A DNA stretch of 64,000 bases from positions 5,890,001-5,954,000 of the forward strand of contig NC_134434.1 of assembly GCF_030867145.1 (NCBI RefSeq). The letters run 5' to 3'. Shown here in pieces: positions 36,201 through 48,200 of the stretch; the first letter of the stretch is position 1; every line of letters begins with the position of its first letter. A program made the position numbers and the translations under genes. Under the pieces are notes generated by a model. The model saw only the letters and a program-made list of their open reading frames with translations. It did not search any database and was not told where the DNA came from. The stretch is from Opisthocomus hoazin. Lineage: Eukaryota; Chordata; Aves; Opisthocomiformes; Opisthocomidae.

Positions 36201-39200
36201 AAACAAGACTGGGCCCAGTACTGACCCCTGAGGGACACCACTTGTCACCAGCCTCCAACCAGACTCAGCGCCGCTGAGTAAGAGTGGAGTAAAAAGTTAT
36301 TGTAGATCGGATTCTGAGTGGCCTGGGATATGATTTGAGTTTTGCTCAGCAGAAGGAATCTGACAAATACAGGTACCCTTGGTTCAGGAGCAGGGGATGT
36401 AAACTGCAACTCCGCAGGTTTATGATAAGGTTTTTCCTGGGTAAAATCTGCACAGAGTTACTTTTGTTGTGTATCCTGGTGGGAACAGACTGCGGGAAAA
36501 TAGGTTTTGTCTTGCTTTCATTTTTCAGTAGTTTGTTTTTAAGTAATGTCAAAAAGCAAAGCTGTTTCAAGCCCCTCCTTCTCCTGCAGTGTAGTGGTGT
36601 GGGACGTTGCAAAGAGAGAGCTGATCTGCCAGGGGCCGGCCTCGCCGCGCACCGCCGGGAACGCGACCATCGTTGCGTGCTCCAGCTGCAGAGACAGCGT
36701 GTTTGTTACTGCTGGAAAGTAAGGTTTAATTTAGGTGAAAGAAATGAGAGAAACAACCCGTGGGCCTATTTCCTTTTACAAAGAGTCTTTACTTAAGTAC
36801 GAGTAGTGTGCGCTCATGTTTTTTGTTTTTGCTCTAAATGGACCCACGAATATGTCAGTTTGTCCCTTTAAGGCATTTCTACTTGTTCCACACGTAAAAA
36901 TATGGTTTCAAAGCAGCACACAGGGACCTGCGCGCATCGCTTCTCTTCCTGATAGCAGGATTCTGTACTCAGCATTCCCCATGCAGTGTTCAGAATATTG
37001 AGTTGCCAGCATTTACACAAGAAAAGCAGTCAGCCAGTGGATCTGAACAATGGTTTAATTAATGTAGAAACGATGCTATCTTGCAGGTCCTTGGATCATC
37101 TCCTACCCTCACGAGATGTGATGTACAGTTGGTCTCTGGCTTCTAACAAAAGTCCCCCCTCAATTTATTCTGACATTTAAACGTATTGAGGACCTGCAGC
37201 TACCTTTAAATCAGGGAAGGCTTTGGGTGCCCTTGGCTGCAGTTGCACTTCTGAGTGCTGGCCTTTGCAATTTTAACACTTTGTTAAATGTAAGGGCGAC
37301 CGTGTGTAAAGATTTTGTATTGGCTCATATGTTGTCAGTTAAATTGTGCTAGAAAATAGTTGAAAGTGTCCCATACCCTTCATTTTTTGTTCTAGGATCT
37401 AAGATTTCCTCAGTGCTTGTCTCTGGGAAATGAAGCATCAAGGTTGTTACATACTCATCTCTAATCCTCATATATGTTTTTGCTGAACCTTTAAGATTTT
37501 TGATTTACCTGGAAAAAGGGACTGTAAGAGACAGCAGGAAAAACAGAGACTTTCCTCTGGCCTCTCTGATACTGTTCTTTTCCTCTGTATTAAGATTTCA
37601 GAATAATGTAGCCTTGTAAAGGCTTTTTAATTCTTGCAGTAGTGAAAAATTTGGATGTTTCTGCTTATATGGATTTGATGCCACTATATTCGTTCTTACA
37701 GTGAGACCATTCAAGTATGGGAAGTGGATATACTGACTGGGAGAATGCAGCCGACGCTGTGCCGGACAGGGCATCTGAGAAGAGTGGTCACCTGTGTTAC
37801 GGTAAGTTGCAGACAAAATGGTTTGACTAAACTAACAAATTCTCTACAGTCTAGAGAAAAAACACCAGCTTTTATAGTAATGCTAGAAATGCCAGTTACA
37901 ACTGCATAGTTGCAGTAAAGTTACCAAGTGTTGGCTCGTGGCAGATGGTCTCCCACAGTTTCGTTATCCCAGAGAAGAGTGTTTTGAATGCTTCTGAAGA
38001 GAAGCGGTAAGTATTTAAGTCACAGGCTCCAGCACCCAAAGAATCCCACTTTTGCTTCGAAACGTTATCTAGATTTGGTTAGAAAATGTCTTGCATTCAG
38101 CGGTGTTATGGATCTTTGAGTGTGACGGGGTGAAAACATTGGCTGTATCCCCTCAGCTGAAATCCTGGCAATACACTGAAATAAAGACATTTATGCCGCC
38201 CAGTGCTAGGCTTGGGACAAGTGTCTCGGTATCCAGACCGTGATCTCTTTTTTTATGCTTTCCTATAGATGTCAGATGACGGTACGTATTTCTGTGCTGG
38301 CACATCAAGTGGTGATATCGTGAAAATGAGTACAAGCGACAAGGTGATGATTAGCTTTGGGCCCCAGAAGCACAAGTTTAGCTTGGTGAGTAGCAGCTCT
38401 GTGACTTCAATTTTTTCCTTCTCCTCCTCTTTGTTAGTAACTGAAAGTAGGACAGCCTCCAGGAGAACGGTTACAAAGTTGATTCACAGACTACACCTTT
38501 TTGTCTGCTATTAGTTCTTTGTGTCTCAGTCTTGATCCTGAAGTCTGAGATCGTTAGCCCAGCTTTGTTCAGTTTCTGAACAAAGAAATTTTGGCTCAGA
38601 ATCTGGGTTTTACCTGAATCTCATGCGTCATCCCACAAACTCTCTTGTGTAATAAATCTGGTAAAAGTCATAAAAAGTGAAAAACAATCATAAAAGTGGA
38701 GTAGTTCCCGAGTTTGGTTTTTTTTTAGGAAGATAATAGCTGGAGGGAGGCAGAGGACATTCCTGGGAAGACTGGTAGAAGTGCTTATTTAAGAGGCTTT
38801 CCCACACTTACTGCTATAAGGTCCTATATTCAGATCTTGCAGATTTGTTTAATTGTCTGGGCTGAAATTTTCCAAGACAGCTCTTAAAGAAACCTCCATC
38901 CCCTAGATTTTTGTGTTTGTTCCCCGTACCATTCCTCCGCCTGCCCTTCAGGAGGTTGTCTTTCTGAAATTCTGATTCTGCCACTGATGAGGCAGAGGTC
39001 TTACTCGAAAAGGTAATAGAGATGATATGATTAAAGAGTTTATTGTAATGCATGTGCACGGTTGGGACAAAACAAGGTTGCACAGGGTACATTGATTTTG
39101 TTGCTTTTTAACTTCCGAGCACGTGGCTTTATAACCCCAAAGTTCTTTTAACTTAGGTTTTATTTGTCTATAATTGGGACTTACAGGTCTTGGTGTGAGT

Positions 39201-42200
39201 ATCCTCAGACAGGAGTATCTCCTTCCGTTGTACAAGAATTCTGCGTGCGGGGAGCTGTAATGATAAACAGTCAGCACCAACTGGTACACTTGTTCTTCAT
39301 TTCTCTTGATTTGTCACTGTAAAAGACTGCGTGTAGCTTCTCAGTTTACGCCCAGTGGAGGAAGTGATACCGAAGGGGTTTAAACAATTCCCTGAAAAAC
39401 TTTCTTGCATGAGGTTCAATGTGTTTTGCGATTCTGTTAGCAACCATGAAAATCGGTGAGCGGCAGGGGAAGCCATGCAGATGGGAGTACCGAGGGTGCT
39501 GCGAGGGATGCCATGGGGAAGCTGTCCTACAAAGCAGCAGATCTTGGTTTAGAGTAAACACAAGACTAACAAGAACTGTAAGAAATATTCGGTGGTGAGC
39601 CCCAAAGAAAAAGCTACTCTGGATTTGTTTCTCTAAATCTCCTGAACTTTGCTTGTACCAACGCATATACATGCAAACCATATATGTCCCCATTCAAAAT
39701 TCAGTGTTTCTTGCATTGTAAATGCAGGCCCATTAACTCTGGGATAACTTGGAGCTACTGAATTCTTTGAAATATATTTCAATGTTTATCTATTCCAGAA
39801 GATTGGAGAAGTTAGTGCTCATTTTTCCCAGTTGCGTTGTAGGAATGCAAGTAGTTTAATTCTGTGTACGTATGAAGTGACAAGAATGTCTGTGTTTTGT
39901 TTTCCTGACGGAAACCAGAAGTTTACTGCAGGTACGTACTCTCAGGGGTGTACCTGTGCTGTACATCTTCCAGCAGTCATCCCACAGGGTTTTGCATCCA
40001 CACAGGCCCCATGTCCTGGCTGATCTCCGCTGTGGCTTACGGCAAGGTCTTGATGATCAAGTGTCACCTCCCTGTTTACGTGTTTGTGTGGTTTGAGTCC
40101 TGCTCCATCTGGCAGTGCACGCACTTCATCTGGAGTAGCTGAGTGAAGCCACGCGAGGTCCTGAACTCCCTTGCCTTCAGGGTTGATGGAGGGGTGCCAA
40201 ATGCATTTGAAACGAAACATCACAAAGAATAACGCTTCTGAGACGATTGCTAAGGAAGCGCTCAAGTAGGGTCCTTAGCAGGATGCTGTACAGTTTTGGG
40301 GGTTGAAAGAGGGCCTAGGGCCTCTTGGGGAAAAGCAGAGGCTCAAAGCCAGAGCACAGCCCGATCGGTACTGTGAGGGGTTTTATCATAAGGCAAATCC
40401 ATAGGAACCAGTTTGTGGCAGAGACTTTTAGAGCATTGTGAGCTTCAGCTGACATCACTTCTGATAGTGAAAAGCTGAAGAAAAACAGGACCTTTGACTG
40501 TGCAGGAGACTGACGAGATGATAGGGAGAAGTTCCACAAGTGGATCGCATCACAGCTGCGTGCCAGCCATGTGGGTGACCTGAGCTGGTAGGCACTGATC
40601 TGACTTGAACTTTATGAGCATTATGGAATGGCAGCTGCTTAAGATAGAGCACTGGTCATTTTGGGAGAAGGGAAAGAAGAGGAGATGTTCACACTGGGTG
40701 GAAAGAGCAAGCAGTCCTTCCAATCTCCTCCTTTACCCTGTTGCTTAAAACACATTTTGGTTCGCAGACAGGCTTCTTAGTCGGACACGTACTCAACCGT
40801 ATCACCCCCCCTCCTCTTGCTTTCTTCCTCTCTGCTCCCTTCCCTCACTCTTACCAATGCAGTTTCCATATGCCTGAAATGGGAAATTCATCAGGGCAAA
40901 CCTGTCTTGTTGCAGTCGGTGAGAAGGTGCTGGTGCATTTTGATTTCCAGCTTTCATACTTTGCAGTTCTCCCTTCCCAGCTCTGTACTGTGATTCCCTT
41001 TCCACCCACCCGCTGCACATCTCTGCATACAAATAATACCTTGTCACTAGACTGTCAACAAGTCCTCGCTGAACACACGTAGGACCTAATGATTTATGGC
41101 AGAAATTTCCCATTGTAGCAGAGCCTTCAAAGCCGAAAGAGGTATTTTGCAGATGTTTTTTCAACTCAAAATCACAGCATTTATCAAAACAAAAGTATTT
41201 GCATCCTTTCTTCTACACAATTGAGTGCGTAATATTGCTAACCCTAGGAGAAGTGTTGATTTTTATTCCCCCCCCCCCGCCTTGCAGAGCTTATTTCACA
41301 AGACATCTTTTGTATCTTGCTTGAAAATCTACCATGTCTTGGTAGTTGTCACAAAAATCCTCCCCTCTCTGGCCGTGCAAAGCAAAGCTTTTTCAGGGTG
41401 GGCACGACTGCTCCAAAGCACGGCTCTAGGGACAGGCGCTGCCTCTCCCAACCAGGCATCCCCGGCTCCCTGGCAGGGAGGTCGGCTGTGCAGCCTCCCG
41501 TGGTGGAACCACCCCGGCCTCCCTCCCCGTGGAACCGCTTTCATCGCTTCATTGCAGTTCTGTCTGAAAAGAGGTGTATTGGTGAGCAAACATTAACGCT
41601 GTGTCTCTAAACACGCTGCTCACCAGCCACGCCGGGGAACGACGCGCCAGTGGCGTGCCGAGAGACTCTCAGCCTGGGATCCACAGCCACCCCGGCACGA
41701 GCGTATCTTTACAGAAGGAGTTTAGATACTGCTTGGGTGAGGAGAAGCTGTTTATTGAAAATCAGTTTGGCCAGCCATAAAGTAACTTTGCCTTTAGATA
41801 TATAAGAATGTGTTTATTATGTAGACATGATCTGAAGATTTCTTTGTTTCTGTTTTGAGGAGGAGTGGCAGAATAGTTCACTGGCATGATGAAGCAACTT
41901 GTTTTCTGTCTACATGGAATGAAGCGCATTTCTGTAACATCTATAAATACTGGAATCAACAGCAAAATTAATTTTTATCCCAGTCTCATGCTTGAAGGGC
42001 TATAATGCACTCGTTCAGGTGCAAAGCGGGACGTACGATTGCAAATGCATTTTCGGAAATAGTTGAAGTGATTTGCATTATGAAAAAAAAAAAATATTGA
42101 AAGGAAGCGCGCTGGAAGAGTTCATAGAGCACTCAAGAGCTTAGCAAGAGATCAGAATGGGACAAAGAGCAAGTATCCCTGCAGGGAAGGGAATGGGCAG

Positions 42201-45200
42201 GCTGGGTTTTTGCTGGTATTTTCGTTTATAATCATACTTCAAAGCAGTGGTTTCTTTTTGTAAGAAGTAAATAATGAATGGTGATATTTTTAACCTCCTA
42301 CATTAGACTCTACAACAAGACTGGCAGTGCATAAAATACAGTATTCATTGCATCGTTAGTGTGAACGGCTTGATGAGTGCAGCTTCCAAAGCTATCTGTT
42401 TACTCGTGGTGATTCAGAGAACAGACTAGACAAGAAGGAAGCACAAGTGTCAAGCTGGAGTTGAAATGAAACTCTGATGATTTCGAGACCCTGGCAGGGA
42501 ATCGTGGCCACTTTAATGTTGTTTTTTCATGTCTTAATAATATCTGCTTCCCTCTCAAATTGAAGAACCCAAGAGAATACCTCAGAAAAATCAAAGCAGT
42601 CTTGGCAGTGCTGCACAAACTTTAATTTGTTAGCAGTAGCAGGGAGCTGTAATCAGATAAACTACGTAGTCATAGGTTTGATTCCTAATGCCGCCACCTG
42701 CCATAATGCTAAACCCAAAGGGCATTTGAGGTGGAAGTCTTTTACAGGAAAAACAGCAAAGCAGTAGATCAAAAGGCAGTTGATGGGCCTGTGATAAGAG
42801 GGGACGTGCAAAATGCTGCCAACACCTCATAGGAAATTTTTAAAAACGTTGTTCAGAAACAGTTCTGCTTGTGGATCATATTTCTAATTAAAAAGAATCT
42901 CTTTGTTCTCGTGGTCTTGCTAAGAATATTTGCATGAAACCTGGCTTCCTGCCTGGTAGTGTTGTCATAGCATGGCGTAAAATCCTCTCTGGAGGTTGTG
43001 TTTTTCACAGTGATCAGTCCTGATGTGACAGGAGACTGTGGATATGCTACTGGTGGAGACGGACTGTTGAAGAAATCCAGTGCAAATAAATTACAAATCA
43101 GGATAATTTTTTTTTTCCCTCTGCAATCCATATTTATTTGATCGTGAAGTTAAATAGTCCTTAAGTCAATGCGTAGGTAGGCGCAAGGCTGCCTGGAATG
43201 CCAGCACGGGAATGTGCAGTTATGTAGATGGTCAGTATTTTTTTTCTTCAAAAAGTATAAGCAGGACTTTAAAAACAACCATTTACTTCTATTTGGTTGG
43301 AGAATTGAACCAAGGTCGTTTTTCCAAACCTTGTCTGTGGCTTTTGCAACATCCTTTCTGGGTCTGAATAGCTCAGATGTGCATTTTGTTTTCTCTTCGT
43401 TCGTCATTTCCTCCTTCTCCTTCGTTAGAGCTTCAGTCCTTTCCTCACAGAGAGTCACCATTTTCTGGCTTTCATTCCTTTAAACACCTGGAAGTGTTTC
43501 ATCCTGAAAATTCAGTGAGGTTAGGCCAGATTAATGCTTGAAAAGAACAGGAATGCTGGGTGGTGCTGCTTGGATGTCAAACTTTGTCATAAAGTGCTGA
43601 CACCTGTATTTGTTCAAAAATCACAAGGCAAGCATGTGACAGTGATTTCTTCCTGAAGAATAAATGCAGAATTCTTCTGATTTCCCTCTTGGTTATCATT
43701 CTTTGAGAATTCCCTTCTTCAGGCTTGTTGTTTTCACATAATAGCTCTATGAGCTCTGGCTTAAAGGAAAAAAATCTTAATATTGTGAAGCTGCTGGGAC
43801 TATCACAACAGTTGGCAATACTGCTGATTAGCCTAGGTAGTGGCAAATGTTGCTGGAGTCGGTACTGCATCTTCAGATGTCAACCTCAACAGACTCCTGA
43901 GCAGTCGCGGGGAGCCTGGAGCTGCTACCCGCTGGCCTTTCTGTTTGGAACAACCGACAGCGAGGAGTTTCTGCCCTCTTGGTGAGGGTGGAAATGCCTC
44001 TTGTACACGCTTGCTTCGTGACAGAGCTTCCTTTTCAGTCCAAGCTTTGATGGCGTAAAGCTCCAGTGTTTCCTTTTTTTTCTTTTTCCTTTCCATTTCA
44101 CTCACGCATATGTTCCCCCGAGGTAGCAGGGATATTTTTCTGAGTAAGAATATAAGGATTTAACCCCATAGAAGTCATTTCACCCCTCCTGCAGCCTACC
44201 TTGGAGTCTCTCAGAGATTTTCAAGAATGAATCTGTTGCCTTATATACAGAACAGTAATGTTACTTCACAGGTAGCACTACTGAAGCAGAGACTGACTTT
44301 TCTTAGGCTTAAAATTTTGCTGCAAGGCTGAGAACTGGTTTTGTTTATTGATTTTGTGGTTGTTAGTTTTTTTTGCTGTAGTCTGGTACTTTATCCACTG
44401 AAAAGCATTTCTCCTTTTTCTAATGGCTGACCTGCTGACCTCCTGTTGATCTACTCATCTTAGTAAATAGCAGAAACACGCGTTGAAGGTGGGCTGACTA
44501 ATTTCCAGAGCTTTTCTGTGGCAGTTGTGGTTTATAACTAATAGGTGGGAGATGGGATTGCATCTTTCAGACAGGGAGAGAGGCCTGTGACGCAGAGGAT
44601 CTGTCCTAAAAGCAGCTGTAGGAAAGGATGCTTAGGCTGAGTTTTATCCTCTGTTGTTCTCGTGTCTGACAGATGAAGAACCAATGGAAGGAAAAGTGGA
44701 GGCACTTACACGAAATGTGTGTAGTGCTTGCTGGAAGGAGGTAAGGATATCACAGAATCACAGAATGGTGGGGGTTGGAAGGGACCTCTGTGGGTCATCT
44801 CATCCAACCCTCCTGCCAAAGCAGGGTCACCTACAGTAGGCTGTAGAGGACCTTGTCCAGGCGGGGCTGGAATATCTCCAGAGAAGGAGACTCCACAACC
44901 TCCCTGGGCAGCCTGGGCCAGGGCTCCGTCACCCTCAGAGGGAAGAAGTTCTTCCTCATACGTGGTCCTGGCTGCTCTGAAGGATTTGTGATGGTGCTGT
45001 TTACTTGCTCTATAAAGACTCATACTGTAGTAGTTCATATACACCTGTAATTAATAACTCTTTTCTCCCTTTTCCCTCTAGAGAGTCATTTTTTAGCCTA
45101 GGTCAGTCAAAGAATATTGATAAAGCCAAATGTGAGTGACAGAAACACCGGCACCAGGAGCATGGCAGAGACTCCGTTGTGCTCTTCAGCATAGCTGCAG

Positions 45201-48200
45201 CAGTCAAGAGCCTCTGCCTCCATCCAATTGTGTTTTAATCCTGTTTCCTCCTAGGGAGTGACAGCTTTGCGTTTGCTGAACAGAGGAAATTCAATAGTCT
45301 GCACTGGAGGAGGGATTGTAGCTCTCTGTGTAGGCCCAAACTACAAAGTGATAAAGTGAGTTTGTGGGTGGGAGAATCAGGAGGGTGGAGGTGTCATTTC
45401 CCCCAAAGGGTCTCAGTAGAAGAACCAATCGTTTCTACATAAAGGCATAATCCGAGTAAATCTCAGTTTTCCAGTCCTCCAGACAAAACAGACAGTGTGG
45501 TTCCAGCGTAATCAAGCTGAAGCAGACTGAAAATGATGGCATATGTTTGCACAGAAGTGAATTGCCCTGCGCATCGTTCATTTGAAATGACCGTAGTTTC
45601 CTTTCAGGCATTAGGAGTCAGATCCAAAATTGATGCAAAGTGAGACAGGTCTATTGAAGTCAGTAAAATTATGCTTATTTATCCCAGCCGAGAAAGAGTA
45701 GTATTTGGCATCTAAAGAGGGGTTTGTTGGAGGACCTGGCATTTAAAGGAGGGATCCGCTAATTTTATCAGCACGTGTCTGGAGTACATGGAAGGCTTTT
45801 CTCTGCATACAAAATAGAAAGCTGCAGGTGTCATTTCCCCAGATGTGATTCAAAAACTGGGCTCACAGCTATCCATTTTGAATAGCCAACTTAAGCGTAC
45901 AGTTCTGTAAGGTTAGCTTTGTACGATCGAAACCATTTCCAGAAGATCTGAACTGTCTCAAAATATTCTTGAATATGGGATGCTTAAGTGCACTTGAGTA
46001 AGAATACCAACAAAGATGCTGTTACCTTAGGCCTTGGTCCAGAAGACAGTCTCCAGAGCACTGCCTTTGCAAGCCCTGGCAGAGCGGCAGGTGGGATGGG
46101 CAAGTCCATGGGAAGTATTAACCTGTGACTGGGAACGAAACGTTATCCTGACCACCACGTTCTTGCGTATTGATGTCACAGCCTAATATGGAGCTTTCTG
46201 GGGAATCGGGGAAAGTCAAGGCTCTATGAAGTCAGGGGAAAAGGGAAGCTGGAAAATAAGTACCTCGAGGTCAACGTCAGGCCAAACGTCTGCTTTCTCT
46301 TGACAGGAAAGTTCAAGTTCAAGGTGGTGTCACTTCCATGACATGTAGAGGCCAGGGTCACCAGTTCTTTGTAGGGACAAATGAGTGCCAGATTTACCGA
46401 TTTAACTACACCGCGTTTAAAGAGGAGCTGATTGTTGTCTCTCATAAGGAAGCCATCCACGACGTTGTTTTTGTTCCGTGAGTATAACTGGGATACTTTT
46501 GGCTGGCAAAGAAGTTTCAGTAAGCTGCAAGTAAGGTCAGGATACCCATGTAAACACCTTTTAACCGACAGGAACCTAAAGCATATTAACATCCTTACGG
46601 GGTGATTTATACTGTCACCTACCGGCGAAACGCAAGGGTGATGATGAGTGGCTGCTTGAAAGCGGAAGGCAGCAGTTCAGTTTGAAAACTGGAAAAATCA
46701 TCGATCTACAGAAAGAATTCTAAATGATAAGAGTAGAATTATTGATGTTTGGGTAACGGCAGCGATGGCAAACTGCCCCTTTTCTCCGAGGGTTGGTGCT
46801 GTGACTGAGTCTGCCAGCAGTGTGAATCCTGAAAGTCTGCTTTTGTGTGTCTTGTTGCAGCCAGAGCTTGTAGAGGTGTCGGGTTTTCTGTCCGCCTGCA
46901 ACATCAGCTGAAACCTGACGGACAGAGCCGTTCAGAGAGGCTTTTTGGGTCTCTCAGCCTCGCTTACGATTTCATGTTTGACAATATGGCATGTTATATT
47001 AAATTCTAGGCTTGTGACAGGGATGCTGTGTGTACTAGCGTGTCTTCTGTCTGCTCTTGTCTTGTGAACAGACAGCAAACATTCCCTCTTCCTGTATAAC
47101 AGGATTGTGGCCCTTTATTTTAAAAAAAACAAACCACAATGGATCAGTTGTTTCCTCTCCAAATGAAGAATGGGAGCTTGATCCCAAAGAAAGTTTTTAT
47201 TTATGGCTTGTTGCTATTGCATGGCTTCTCGACACAGCACAAAGGATCAAATCTTACCAAGGTACAGCGAAGTGCTGAGTGCAAGATGCCCTGCTCCCTG
47301 CTTGTCACCAGCCTGAAAAAATCCGCATCCTTCTAATTGAACGAGAAAATCGTTTGGAGCTTTAGGGTAATCTGATGCTAATATACCTGGCTGACACATC
47401 TGCGTCACGGGTATGTGGATGAACTGGATTTAGTGATGACTCTGAGGACTACATGCTTGCATGTATGTTTAAACTTTTTATCTGTTAACCGCTCTCAAAC
47501 AGCGCATATCACTGACTGGGAAATACAGGCTTGGTTCCCCTGTTCCAGCTTATTTCAGAATATTTCAATTGCTGACGTTCTCCTGCTTCATAAAGCACCT
47601 GCGCAGGCTGGGCTTGAAAGGGGCCACACTTTTGTTGTGACGGTTTTCTCTGTCCAGGTTCATCTTTCCAGGCGTCGATGGTGACATTGAACAAAAGCTT
47701 GTGGTACCTTTCTAGATTTCACTTTCTTTCATATCCCTAGGATGTATGGTTTAGAGCTTATTTCAAAGCATTCAGTCCCATAGGTTTTGAAAGGCTGTAG
47801 GTCTTTTTTTATTCAAACATGTACAACAAGTATATTACGAACAGGTTTTTGCCATTGTTTCTATTGCCTTCAGCAATGTTGTATAGGAATCATCCAATAA
47901 GCAAGATAAAAAATGACATCTTTACGACGTGAGGCTGCTGTTAGTCCCTGATGTTAAATCTGGGCAGTCAGCACCTCTACACCCACTTTGGTATCTATTA
48001 TATGCAGCACGTGAAGTTGTTTAGAAATTAAATATGGGAAATATATGTCACAACTTCTGAAAAGCAGAAAGAATTATTTTAGTTTCACTTTAAGTGTTCC
48101 TTAAAATGAATCTTCAAGTAGAAACCAGACCAGGGGAATTTTGTGTGAGAAAGGTGATCCTACGAAAAATGCCTTTGTCTTAACCATGGTGATCCCTATT

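Larger units (their letters stand above)
34967..36589 (+). other. CFAP52: CFAP52 intron 3
   Basis: About two thirds of this intron is one minus-oriented CR1 (35251-36277). The rest is ordinary intron. Confidence 0.75.

Noticed and set aside
39020-39300. Possible reverse LTR fragment (TTTATTGTAATGCATG block)
   Set aside because: No recognisable ends, target duplication or second motif; could be ordinary intron.
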